NCBI GenBank assembly: GCA_034190875.2
Contig: CM067346.1
Coordinates: 8,958,883-9,022,882, forward strand
Direction: 5' to 3'
Length of the DNA: 64,000 bases
Origin: Urechis unicinctus
Taxonomy: Eukaryota > Annelida > Polychaeta > Xenopneusta > Urechidae
Position numbers and translations under genes: made by a program. Numbering within the stretch: the first letter of the stretch is position 1; each line of letters opens with the position of its first letter. Under the pieces are notes generated by a model. The model was not told the DNA's origin, made no database searches, and was given only the letters and a program-made list of their open reading frames with translations. This document shows, in pieces, positions 51,925 to 64,000 of this stretch.

Positions 51925-52142
51925 CTAAGCAGAATAGAAAAGTATACCAACTGAGACCAGAATATTAATCTGAGGCAGCAGTATGTTAATATGCTCAGGC
52001 ACAATACTAGTGTAATTGCCTTCCCTTACGACATGACCTAGCGCATAACTGTAATATAGGTTGTCTTTGTCGTCTTCATTCACAAATGATATGAATATAT
52101 CATTACCGTACTGCGAAGACCGCTGACACAAAGGCAATACTG
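51925..52142 (-). CDS. Candidate terminal exon with hydrophobic C-terminus, unknown product
   Basis: The frame is open from a good acceptor (AAATTAATTTCAG) to a TAG at 51925-51927. The peptide includes DIFISFVNEDDKDNLYYSYA, an N-Y-T sequon and a hydrophobic end (ILVSVGILFYSA) directly before the stop, much like the GPI-type ending of the Ig gene. No upstream exon was found, so it may be spurious. Confidence 0.2.
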
Positions 52143-52805
52143 CTGAAATTAATTTCTTTTCTTATCCGAAAAAATATCGTCAGGATAACGACAATGAACG
52201 ATTGTAAATGTGTAGTAATTGCTAACGTGCATCACTTGGACTTTATGCAGTCCCTCTCGTGGGATAATTGCGTTTATTACCGTACATGAGTTGGTACTAG
52301 GTACAAAGCCACGGTGAACATACGTTAAGCTATTATCATTGGTTTTATCAAGAATCAGACGTTTAACTCATCAAATGTCAGGCGTATGTCAGAATTAAAG
52401 ATGCATTGTATGGCTGTTTGGGGTTTATTGTCAATTTGATTACACTTTTGTTTAGCTAAAATGGCCGCAGTATAATGCTTTTATGTTATCGGGAACATCG
52501 ATGGTTCCTTGAAAAACGTCCTTTACAAGAATTATTCACACTAATAGAGACTTAATACATTAATTAAACTGCTTGCAGATGTATCCTATAGTCTTGTCCT
52601 GCCAAGTTGTGAGAATGCATAGGAACTCAAAATCCAAATGGGAATGCCCCCAGTATTTGTAAATGCCGTTAAGCATGGATATGATTAAATTGAATATTCG
52701 ACTCACTGGCTCAATTGCTGCAGCAGACGCAGTGTGGACAACATCGTTGTGCAAATTATGCGCTGCCTTGTAGCTTTTGCAGTAAAGACAGTATATGCAT
52801 CCCGA

Positions 52806-53016
52806 TACTTTTGCGTTGCCGTGATAATTCTTCGCTAAAATAGCCGTAAAGGCCCTTGCGTTACATTTCGGCGCTTTTAAAGACTAATTCCAAAAGCATT
52901 AGATGCATCGTGTTACTTTAGCGTGGCGGTAATAATTCTTCGCTAAAACAGCCGTTTAAAGCCCTTGCGTAAGATTTCGGCGCTTCTAAAAACTAATTAA
53001 AATAGCATATTGCACT
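52806..53016. repeat. Imperfect tandem duplication, about 108-bp units
   Basis: 'ataattcttcgctaaaa' recurs at 52824 and 52932, followed in both by 'gcccttgcgt', 'atttcggcgctt' and 'actaatt'. Two units with moderate divergence; no coding sense seen. Confidence 0.8.
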
Positions 53017-55885
53017 GCGATTTCGCCATGCTTGCAGGTCGAGTAATGGGTTGCTAGTAACAGGCAATGACGCATATTTTAATGATGCATAACCATGTCA
53101 AAATGAAAATGAGCTCCTCTCATAGGTCAAATTTACCACGTCCCGACGAATAACGTATGCGTGGTGAAATTGAATAAATCACGCCTGTCTTGAGCATTAA
53201 ATCTACGTCAATTCCAAGAATTACATATGTTATGTACAGCGTTTGCAACGCATTATGCTGTCGTGTACAATAACGTCAAGTCATATACCTCGACCTACAG
53301 AAACCGCTAAGAGCTCTCACTTTAGCTTGGACAATTAGGTTTTTTACGTGGTTCGGTATTTTATTTTTTTTACAATAGGATGTCACAGACAATCAATGGA
53401 CAAGCTGTTTTCCCGAATGTAATAACCGTGCTTCCATTGTTCCGTCTGTCGCAAATATATCAGCTCAAACAAAGCCCTCGACTTTCAATCTTCCAAAAAG
53501 GGTGACTTATACAAGTACTGTTGCATCTGTTCTTTTTTACCATATATAATGTACGATGCTGTGTTCATTATCCCTAGAGTTCGTACCGGGAAATGTAACT
53601 GATGTCAGTCGCATAATGCAAACTTTAATGCATTGGTTAGATCGATAGATAAGTAAGTTAAACGGTGGTATCCAAACCACATTGCATGGTGTGCTTAACG
53701 TTTATTTAGCTGTTGTATAAACGTATGATAAACTGTCGGCATTCATGAGTAATATCGATTCCAAATTTAAGAGATCGTTCTTCTACTCGGCCATACGACT
53801 GCGCTTATGAATGCGACGGGTATATGGTCATATATCTAACTGTCGTGATAACAACAGCTACTTTTATCAGATAAAAGATAATTAACTAGCCTTATCTCCA
53901 CATAACATAAACATAATCTTGGTACCCTATTGTATGTTTCTTGAGATAAGCCCTATTTTTATCCCGACTTCAAGGCAATAACCAAATGAATAATTAAGGA
54001 TGCAGTCCCCCGTATCATATGCTATTTATATCCCTAAATGTCGCAACGACGGAAATCGGCATCATTTAAACCCCAGTAATATTTGTTTTTCATCTATACA
54101 TCAGTTCTTTACCAATCGCTTTGCATTAACAATCCGACTGAGGCACTCATTACATCTGCTTCATTGTATTTGATCTTACACGATCGTAATCGGTGCGATT
54201 TGGCCAATAAATTGATATATATCATTACATTCATGTGCAAAATGCGCATTATATCTGAGATATCTAATCCTAGTTATCTTGCCAAATAGGCGAAGACATA
54301 TTGATCGTACAGCATTTGATGTGCATCTGCCAGTTCGTTGATACTATCACACATAACGATTGTATTCCTATATTCGATTTCGTGCTCTATTGAGTGATTA
54401 CTAGGGCTATAACCTTTGTTTATGGGGCAGCTTTAGTTTTTCTTGGACAGGCTTGTTTGCCATTATATTGTCACGTCATTCAAGCTTAATAGACACCCCA
54501 TCAGCGAGTGACTCTTGCGTTATGACGGACGTTGACCGTGATTAATACTAGCCGTTAGCAAGTCGATATCGTAGGCTGCATGATCACATGACTGAAATGG
54601 TTAGCGCTTGACATACTTCGCGAGAATACCGGGATGGTCACTATAACAGTGGGACACAATGAATAAACCAGTCGATTCAATATAAGGCCTTCTCGTTGCA
54701 GCGCTACTTAAGCACAAACAAAAACAGGTGGGTATAATCAAGCTTGACTAATGTGTAATCAAAAGTGAAGCCAGCACACCTAAAGGTTACAAGGCGTCAA
54801 ATAAATCATATACCAAAAGGCAAACAAATGTACTTCGGCCGCTTCTAATGCCAGTTTGTGGAATTTCAGCAAGCTTAATGTGTAGGTGCCGGTAGAAAGG
54901 TCCACTTGTTATTCAACGAAATAGCTGTCAATAGGTAGCTGTCAAACTTCGCTGGATCGGTGTTTCGAGCTGTGCGGCGTCTACGCAACAAGTTGGAAAG
55001 GGGGCGTGATCTACAAACGTTGACTCGTTGATACCGTAAAACCTCATGTGATATGCGGTCAGATGATATCGTCCTTGGGCCACAGCAGTGACTGACGTCA
55101 TCAAATAGATGTCCCCTATGACCGCTAATCCTATCTTATTGATGTGTATTGTATGTGTAAAGAGTAGGATGTACCAGCCTCAAAACTTGGCCTTTTCGAC
55201 AACAGAATGTCTCTGCTTTTATTAAGAAAAAGAGAATATCCTAGCGTTAATCAGAGACGATTGTCCACGATGCCATGAATATATGAATGAATCGAGGCGA
55301 ATCGAAAAGCAGTCCTTTAATTAGAATGGAAAATATTTTATCAACATACGGCTCGAAATATGAAATAAGTACAGCAGCTATTGAGTTTTATTCTGACATT
55401 TGCTCGAAGATATTGACTATTAAATCAATTAAATATGGTCAATTGTTTATTTCAAGATCTTCTGCTGGGCAAAATATTTACCGCTAACAAAATCAGTATT
55501 GTATGTGATTGTTATTTTCCATTTGTGATCAAAACAAATAATTCCAAAGAGCTCGTGGTAGATCATCATCAACCTACTATCAGGTGTTTGGGTGCGTGTG
55601 AGTGTGAGTGTCTGTCTAAGGAAAAGCAAATTCACGTGCGTTGATAATAGCGGCTATATATGCAGTTGATATAAGTAGGGTATGGGAACCATTTCCCTGT
55701 ACGTATTGGGTGCTGCGATGTTGCTGATATAGTGTTCTGTATTCAGGTTGCGGCTTTTTTGTCTCGATATTGCGAGCGTTTTGTAATTCATTTTAGGAGA
55801 CGAGCATTAGTTTCGTATTATCTCTTCTGTGATGTGCGGTCTATATGATCTCTTAACTGCAGCTGTGCCACCTTATGTACATTAC

Positions 55886-56167
55886 CCCACCTCCCATATC
55901 AACCGTTTGTGCGGTCATATCCTCCACCTCATCCGCCAGATCTGAGAGATATCTGTAAACTGTATCTGTCTGCATTGGTTTCGATTCATATAATGCATGA
56001 ATGACGCTCGTTATATCAGTGATTGTAGGAATAAAGTGACGTTCTATCTGCAATCGTACATAACAGCCGATGCAGCTTGGCCGAAATGGTACCAATCTGG
56101 TATTATGGTATTTGCATAATTCGCGGCATTTATCCGCCCCCGATATATGCATGGTCATAAAGGGGCG
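55886..56167 (-). CDS. Candidate internal exon, cysteine-containing, unknown product
   Basis: An open segment of 282 bp (94 codons) is bounded by an acceptor with a pyrimidine tract (TTACTCTTTTAG) and a donor (GGTGG/GTAATG). Both ends are in phase 0. The peptide has regular codon use and reads ...SGADKCRELCKYHN..., ...FRPSCIGCYVRLQIERHF..., ...VYRYLSDLADEVEDMTAQT.... The second half looks helical and acidic, and four cysteines sit in the first half. I do not recognise the family and found no neighbouring exon that joins it. It could be a chance open frame. Confidence 0.3.
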
Positions 56168-59100
56168 CTAAAAGAGTAATGACGTAAAGGATATAGTAAT
56201 TTGAGCACGGTACGAAAGTATTGCTGAAACTGATATATGAATAGCAGTAAAATAAAAAAGATATTGGGCTCAAACTGGCAGCGAAGCTACTGCGAAATGC
56301 AAGGCATTACCATTGGAACACACAAATGCTTGGAATTATTAAAAGACGGTTATTTTGATAACGCCAGTGGATGTGGTTTCTTAACTTGGCTCCACTTATC
56401 GGTTGTGGGTGTCACTTCAATATTACGGCGTTATATGTGGGTATACAATCATAATTTGCCAACGTGTGTCGGTATAACACCTTTGCTGAAGCGAAAAGAA
56501 ATCATTATCACTACGCTTATTTATAAACAATAGATGTATGGCATGAGTGTTAAAGTTACAATTGTCCAAGATCTCAAAGGCAGTGCTTACATAGTTTTAA
56601 ATAAGAATATCTAACGGATAATAACTATCTAAATAATCTGTGACTTTTCGCTCCTTTGAGATATCTGAGATTGGTAAATATCGTGTTGCTAAAGATAATG
56701 GCATAATTACTCTTTGCATTAACATGAGCAGAAACTTTCCACAGTCTATACAGAGCATCAATGATGCTCTCAATTATTCATTAAGTCTAAGCAGTGAATG
56801 GTGCTAACAGTTATTTGGTTAGGTTCTGACAGTTGCGGCAAGTACAGATGAATTTGTATGCTTAGGATTCAAAAGTTTCTTAAACATGTAACTGCTCTTG
56901 GAGTATAAGTGCGTTATCCAGACCGGCTACAAAACAGAAATCCAAGCTGTACGATTTAGCCCGAGGTATTGCTATATCGCGGTAAATTTGGATCCGGTGT
57001 CATATTTCCAATTCCCGTCTCGCAACAATAAAAACGCCGTTGCTTATAACTTATTGAATAAAAAGCAAAACCATATAGATCCAACATAATCAAATGGCAC
57101 AGCGCCTTATTCCGTGGCTTGGATTCTCATGTTTCAGACTTATGTATCCAATAACTATTAGAGCCGTTCACTTCTCACGATACTATAGATGACTCTTATG
57201 TCATTGCAAATGGTTTCATAACCAAAACAATTTGGATGATATTTACACTTGCCTGCGCTGAATTGATTCCAATTGCTGCAGTCGTATTTAAAGGACCAAT
57301 AATACCCGTTGTGTCATATACGGATTCATTTTGTACTATAAGATGAAAGTCGCACATCTTAGACCTACACCCTGTTTAAAATGTAACCCACTAAATGTAC
57401 CAATTAGCAATAAATGTATATTCAGAATACTACGAATGTTAGCTATTTTAGGCGCTCACAAGTAGGCAGGTGATGAGGCCAAAACCTATTGTATAAACAT
57501 ATCAAAATCTCGCGAAACACTATTTATAATTATCTTCATCAAGCATGCTGTACCAACCAAGTTTGTTAGCATGACAAATGCACAATCCTGTAACTTATAC
57601 TATAATGTACATCTCCACAAGAAATCATACTCTTTGATCTAATTGATGACCCATTGGTTTACAGTAGGATACGGTTTATCAGATTATTATTCGACACTTA
57701 TTCAGCGAATTTTCAATATCGTGGTGTGATTAATTGTAATGAGTTATGTTAATAATTATAAGCTTAAGCGGACGCATACACTGAGCAATTTTAGAAATCG
57801 GCATATTATGTAATTGTTTAATCAATGTGTAGGACTTAGCCATGTCGGGGATCATCACATAATATTTAATACTCAGCATCAAGGTGTTCTCAGGAATTGG
57901 TATTGAAATACCGTTTCGACTCGTAGGAGTTGACCATTTCGCTCAGGCGGGTCTAATTATCAGCAGAGCAAAAAGTGTTTTACAGTACAGGTCATTGATT
58001 GAACACAATCGCAACGATGTACTCCATGGATCTCAGTCTCGTTTTCCAAAAGGTGTTTAATAAAAAACCTACGATATGCCGTCTAACGGGTTTAATAAAA
58101 ACCATCAGCATATAAACTAATGTGAAAACAGCGATGAAGGATTGACGGAGTAGCCAAACCAGCGCCGCGTGATCGTGCCCTGAAGTGCTGTTGTTTTGGC
58201 AAGCAGCGCTCTGACGCAACCAGAACACAAAGGTCAGCGGCTGCTGATCAGTGATCAAATACACCACATTGTTCAAACGCTTGGGAGACGAAAGATTCGG
58301 AGTGCCACATATTGTGAATATTACCCCACCATGGAAGATTATAACGATAGAATAAGAGATGGTGAACTCTGGCAAACCACACATACATGTGATGGTCGCC
58401 AACCCTTTCGTTTACAACTATATCGCATATATAATCTGTTAAATCCACATATTATTGTGAATAGATATCAAAGTATGATCCATGTGTTCTCATGCAAATG
58501 TAGCATACTAATCTAGTCTTCCTATTTTCTAAATAATACTAGCAAATACAAATTATATATATTAGATTACCCTGATTAAAAAAGGTTAAGTATTACTCAC
58601 ATCGATATTGCGGATTTGCATTCAGGCGTCATAACGGTTGTTACCGGTCCATGCTGGCAATAGTCAACAGCCAAACTGCATAGAGTGAAGGAAAATTTGC
58701 TGCCGTAGAAGGAGGACTTGTCTTTTACCATGCAGGCGGTTCCTACATTCAAGATGTCGACAATTAAGTCGATGCCATCTTATGAGCTGTCAAAGATAAG
58801 AAAAGAGGTTTTGTCCGCTTTCAATGTGGATTCCCACTTATCCGGTTATATATTGTTGTATTGCATGTTTTTTTTTATGTATGATCCCTTTAACTATGAA
58901 TGAAGAATTATTCTCTGTCTTTGAGATCAAAACTGACAATAATGGCAGCGGAAATTATACTCCGTAATTCAAGCAGCACTGTCGATATAAATACATGTCA
59001 TAAGTAATGATAAGAACGGAGAGGGAATAACGGAGCTAGCGTTATTGATATACTCGGAATATCAGGTTGTCTGATACAGGGTGTATATGAAAAATGACAC

Positions 59101-59349
59101 AATATAAAGTAATAGCCAGGATACATTTCATGTGGCTAGTGTGTATCTGAAAATATATCATATACTTAGAACTATATCAATATTGATCGGAAACTTAAAT
59201 GCAAGTCCAGAATAAGACCGCTTAAATTAGAGCTCATGTTCAACGTCTGACATATAAGTGGAAATAATAAGTACGTTGCAATATTCACCGAGTTAAATGA
59301 GGGACAAACAAAACACATGCTCATATCCTGAAGAGACATACTATTCAAT

Positions 59350-60110
59350 AGAATAATAATAATACTAATAATAATACTGTACATTTATATAGCGATTTGT
59401 TCAGTCGGAAATTCTGTCAGCTTCGACTAAAACGTAGGCTCGGTGGAAACAGTTTATAACTGAGGACCTGCCGCACAAAATGACCGGGTTTCCACATTGT
59501 TTGAAAACCACGGGGGATCGATGAGGGCTGAGGATGCGGATCGTGGACTCCCATATAGCTGTTGGATACAATAAGCCTTGTATGTTGGTGCTGACCCGTC
59601 ATTTAATGCATTATACATAAAACAAGAACTTTGAATGAAACCCTCTGCCTCAGTGGTACATAATGTAGGTAGATTGGTGTTATGTGATCTTGTTCTTTTG
59701 CCCTACGAAATAGCCGTGCTGTCCTGCCCTGGGTCTCTGAAGAGTGGCGATGGTAGAGTCAGGAGCGCATTGTGGTAGTTAAGGCTTGATGTGACCAGGG
59801 TATCGATGACGTGAGCACGTGTCCTTGTTCATGTGGCATCGGATATTGCTGATATGGTTGATATTGAATACTACCCTGGTTACTGCAGCGACCGGTGCTG
59901 CCATGACCATGTAGCTGTCTAATACTGCTCCCAGGTTCCTCCGATGCGTTTATATTCTGATAACGATATTGCCCAATTTAGTTTTGGATCGATTTGCCCA
60001 CAAACTGGTCCCTCTAGGGTCTTTCATGGCTCATCCAGTTTCATCTAAATAACACAGAGTTTCGTTTTCGAATGTTCATGGTACCACTACCCTTGTCCTA
60101 TAATGTGTTC
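59350..60110 (-). mobile_element. CR1/L2-like LINE, 3' fragment with reverse-transcriptase C-terminus and tail
   Basis: Read on the minus strand from about 60110 downwards and allowing frameshifts, the fragment shows the usual end of CR1/L2-type ORF2: SKTKLCVI, then RNLGAVLDSYMVM, then VVFNINHISNIRCHMNKDT, then AHVIDTLVTSSLNYHNALL, then ETRSFCAAGPQL. These correspond to the family motifs 'KTEFLVI', 'NLGVxxDS', 'AFFHLRNI..IR..L', 'LVTSRLDYCNALL' and 'RAFSxAAPxLW'. The 3' end reads CGCTATATAAATG followed by ATT repeats (59347-59380), a typical tail. At least two frame changes and several stops make it inactive. It is truncated at its 5' side, as most LINE copies are. Confidence 0.75.
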
Positions 60111-63100
60111 AGTTAGTCCACAGGTATGTAACCGTTCCGGTATTATAAAACATTTATTCCAACCAACAATCTTTTTTTTGTTTAATGCGTGCAGTTATCA
60201 GTTACAGACACAAAGCTAATGCTTAATCTCTGAGCTATTTACATTTTGAAGCCTGACATCTAGTTAAAGGGATATTTTCTTTATCAAACGTATCCCAATT
60301 TTCTAAATGTGCAACGCATGAGGTATTGAACTGGCGAAATGTTTCTTGGTTTTTGCCTAGCTGGAGGTTGAAGACATATAGATTTCCTGCTAAGCAATAA
60401 CATATCAGGCTACAAACCGTCCGCCCTAACCGGGTTGTATAGCCATGCCACTGGAAAATCCCAAGCCTAACAAGTGAGTCGCTTCATATGAGTTGCCAAG
60501 CAGTCGAGTGGCAAACATTACAGAACAAGTAACTATAAATCACTGAATCAATAGATGAGGGCATAATAAACTCAGTGAATGTTCCTTTTGTTCCTTGGCC
60601 TATTTACTTATCAATTGGGAATGAAGCAAAATGAAACAGTGGAGTTTTATTAATATTCCCAGTCTATACATCTTACCCAGTCTCTGTATAATGTAATGCA
60701 ACGTAAAACATAATGACTAAAGGTTTAAATTAAACATATGTGCTGTGCGTTCGGCGTGCTTGTTTGTCGTCCTGCAAGTCAGAAGCAACTGTCAGCACCA
60801 GTTAGCTTTCTGCAGCTATGCATTGAACATATATTATGATTACGAAGTAACGCGACAAGATTATAAGTGGCGTTACTTATCAAGTTTGAATGCAATGGAT
60901 CAAATATCAAACTGCGCTCGGTCGTTGTTGTACCTGGCCCCAATTATAGGTCGCACAACATTTCTAAGAATGATGTTGTCTATAAAACATCAGATGAACT
61001 GCTTCACACCAGCCACGATGAAGGTATTACCCTTGTGCCGGGATGAATTTAATGCCCAGCTGGTGATTATAAATTAAAATTGGTAATTGGATCATTTGTT
61101 TCCACGGGCGGTCTCATTTAGCAGGATCATAATTGGGGCAATTTCGTCAATTTGTTAGTGTAGGCGGCTTGTTTTTGTAGTAGCTGTGTCTATTCTCAAT
61201 GTTGTTCGCACATCTCGAATATCAGGATTGTCGAAACGAAATACGTCTTATCTTATTGACATACCTTCACTGATCAGCTAAAAGCAAGACTGTCCTTAAT
61301 AATTTCAGCCGGAGTTTGCAACATGTAGTGGTACAGTCATATGGCAGACAAGGAGGCAGCTGAGCAAATTGACTATCATGACGAATATTGAGATTAGTGG
61401 CATGGAATTATGACACTGATTCGTTAGATAGAACACGTAGCTTCACCATATTGCAATGATTCGCCACACACCATCATATATTTACGTATTGGAAAATGCA
61501 CTGTTAGACCTGTCTGCATTATGACGGAACAGACCTTAATATTGTAGTCTTGCTAAATTGCCTTCTCGGAATATCAGTAAAGCACTGTTGCTGTAAACTC
61601 GGTCGTTACCCAAATACATTTCCCACTTAGGCGTTGTAACGTGATTGACATTTATGTGACTTTCATGTATTAATTGTAAATTTCTGTAACTTTGTGCTTT
61701 ACTCAGGTGGTTTCAATGACAGTGTTATTGGCAGGTAGATGTAAACCCCAAATTACAGCTAGGGTCATAGTCTAATGTGCATGCAGCACGTGTTAGTCAT
61801 GTAGAATCTTTTTGCTTTTCAGTTTGACGACATCTGTGTTTGCATTGCATAATACCGCAACTAGCCCTTTGAGGTGGTGTCATGTTTTTGAGCAGCATGT
61901 TCGACAATTTCGCAAGCAGTCCTGCCATACATTTAAAGACTTGCTAATTGAGTGACATTTTCAGAGACAGAGAGATTATCCTCCGTTGCAAAATATCTGC
62001 GAGTTTCAATTTCTTTGCATATAAGCTAACTAACAGCTTTTATGTATCGAGTCCACAGGCTCATTGGTCACGCATTAGGAACATAATAAAGCGGTGGATC
62101 TGTGTCTCAGCCATCTTGTTTTTAATATATCACAAGCAATGCACTGTTTTGTCACTGCCTTCACTAGAGAGTCTAATTAACGATACTTATTAGTTTGTAA
62201 AAATACATATTGTAAACGGGATAAAAATGACTAGTGTTTACAGCATTTCGCCAGGTGGGGCATTAATAACCTGAAAGGAAGAGATTCTGATCAGGTTGGC
62301 ATATATTAAAACTGAAGTATTGTAACATCCGTACCCCCGTCCTCCCCAAACAATCTCCATTATTCATTTTCACCTCCCACTGCACTCGAGTAGACAAAAG
62401 CATATATGCACACAAGATAATTTCCAGTTTAAGTTTCATATCTTGAGTACAGCTGATAATCGCGGTATGTAGACTTGATAAGTTAAGAAATAACCATTCT
62501 ATTGTGCTTACAATAATGCACATACATAAATCCAAATGCATCACATAAACAAAACCTTAAACATCGGCTCAAATTAAGATGATAGCATAACTATCTCAGC
62601 TTCAGCAAAGCCTTTCATTATTGGCAGCATCATCTAGTGATTGATAAGTTATACGCTAGAGATTCATTGTAGCTAGCTGGGCGTAGGCATAAGATTGATA
62701 ATATGGCATACGCGATAGTTCGACGTCAGAGGCGATTTCGTTTTTCCAACCATATATGAACTGCGAAATAAGCACTTTATCAAACATTGTGGTAGCAATC
62801 CAATTGCTTGATTTGGTTGTTAATTTATATTAGCCTAAGGTATTGCTTGAATATCGACTGCGCTCTACAATAGAGCTTGCTAATTTGAATGATTATGTGG
62901 CCCTTATGTTTTTTCCATCGTATTAAAATCATACTGAATTTTATGATGGTAATACCGTGCAAAATTGAATTATGTAAAGCGGGGAGACAATTTGTTTTTC
63001 ATTGACTGACCCTTAATACGGTTTCAGCTTTCATATTAAAATACATATTTCAATCATGATGATATATTACCGTGCAAAGTTGAATTATCGTCTAAAATGA

Positions 63101-64000
63101 CCATGTTCATCTGACAATTACGGGCTTTAGTGTCTGTTCGCCGCCAGGATCAACTCCCATCTTTTAATTATTTATTTATATCAGGGAATAATAAATTTAA
63201 CATGGGCCAAATCGAGTGTTGGATTAATAAGCAAGATGCTTTAGAATTCACATGATGTTTTAAAATAGCATTTTGCAGATACTGCTGTATTTTGGACACT
63301 CTCCTCTCGTGGCTTTGAAAAGATTTGTAAATTCATGAAAGCGCAGCACCGGAATGATATGTCACCATGGTGATAATTGATGAGAGTGACCGAGATACCG
63401 GTAGAGCAACCGTCTTGCCGCACACTTGTGCCCTCGGCCGAGCTGATAAATGTATCTACAAGACCATACCCTCAACATACCACATTTGCTTTCAGAGCTA
63501 AAAGTCACGAGGGAATTGCAGTAAGTTGTCACTCCCTGGAATCAAACCGCACAATTTTTGGTCATGTGGCGAGGCAATTAACTTCCAACCCAACATCTTG
63601 TCAGGCAACGACTTAAGTTAGTGAATTGCTTTTTGGAGCAAATGAAACTTGCATTCTCTTGGGAGCGCTGTTAGGTAACAAGTTCACAATCGTAGTTAGT
63701 TAAGCCAACCTTAATCGTGGCTTGAGTTTGAACTTACTGTAGCAATGAACTGAAATACGCCAAGCTACCAACACAAGCGATGCCTTTGACTACTTTCACT
63801 TGAAGTGGCGTTGCTATAGCGAGAATGTTGATTATTAGATTTTACAGGAATTTCAGATAAGACTAGCTCCCAGCTGTATCTATTTTTTACCTTTGATGCA
63901 GCCTCGTTTTGGTGTTGGTTCTATAATATTTTGTAGCCAGTTCAAGTCACAGTTATGATCTGATGAATGTTTATCGGCTAATCAGCATTTAATGGAGAAG
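60111..64000. other. Non-coding as far as can be seen
   Basis: Only the doubtful exon at 60793. No repeat family or gene recognised. Confidence 0.45.
60793..61028 (+). CDS. Candidate exon, unknown product
   Basis: Part of a 110-codon open frame (60745-61077). It contains NIYYDYEVTRQDYKWRYLSS and SIKHQMNCFTPATMK, ending at a possible donor (ATGAAG/GTATTA). Acceptor choice is unclear and no family is recognised. Chance openness is a reasonable alternative. Confidence 0.12.

Larger units (their letters stand above)
49631..59349. other. Sparse region with only weak candidate exons
   Basis: Besides the candidates at 50762, 51925 and 55886 and the tandem duplication at 52806, open frames such as 57992-58402 (minus) and 58196-58516 (plus) overlap on opposite strands and carry no recognised motif. 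Confidence 0.45.

Noticed and set aside
57992..58516. Overlapping 136-codon minus and 106-codon plus open frames
   Set aside because: Both strands stay open by chance; neither has a family motif or good splice signals.

Overview
This is a stretch of animal nuclear DNA. The coding sequence is sparse, AT-rich and cut by short GT-AG introns. About a dozen long microsatellites (TA, TATG/CATA, CA, GA, GAA) and many decayed repeats fill the rest. Intron sizes of about 80 to 1000 bp, a CR1/L2-type LINE tail and a THAP plus SWIM/YqaJ-type DNA transposon suggest a metazoan, most likely an aquatic invertebrate. The phylum cannot be settled from this window. There is no bacterial gene layout, rRNA gene or CRISPR array, and no convincing tRNA gene.

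Layout. 1-9.4 kb: gene-poor, with TA and GA microsatellites and repeat blocks that recur elsewhere in the window. 9435-11840: a DNA transposon with about 30-bp terminal inverted repeats. Two intron-containing transposon genes enter from opposite ends (SWIM-type on +, THAP/HTH transposase on -). Both are cut off near the middle, so the copy looks internally deleted and non-autonomous. 12-34 kb: no recognisable gene, but several old duplicated blocks (3.6/16.0 kb, 6.7/33.7 kb, 13.1/21.7 kb, 14.7/25.2 kb and 18.8-21.3/30.2-32.5 kb), a 400-bp GAA purine tract, large TATG/CATA arrays and a 240-bp CA array. 34.4-40 kb: locally richer in GC and CpG, with no gene recognised.

40608-43532: the one gene that can be rebuilt completely. 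It has seven coding exons whose phases all agree and gives a 452-residue immunoglobulin-superfamily protein with a signal peptide, three Ig-like domains and a C-terminal tail typical of GPI anchoring. 47.48-49.63 kb is a diverged duplicate of the same locus (40.24-44.3 kb). It holds a broken copy of the gene that lacks the signal-peptide exon and the third Ig domain and carries a stop in the second. Between the two lies a 1.4-kb TA/TAGA compound microsatellite. 50-59 kb holds only weak candidate exons. 59.35-60.11 kb is a minus-strand 3' fragment of a CR1/L2-like LINE with its ATT tail. 60.1-64 kb shows nothing certain.

The best leads are the Ig gene with its decayed neighbour, which looks like birth-and-death evolution of a cell-surface recognition family, and the internally deleted two-gene transposon. 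All coordinates were read by eye; exon calls rest on splice sites, reading phase and domain motifs.
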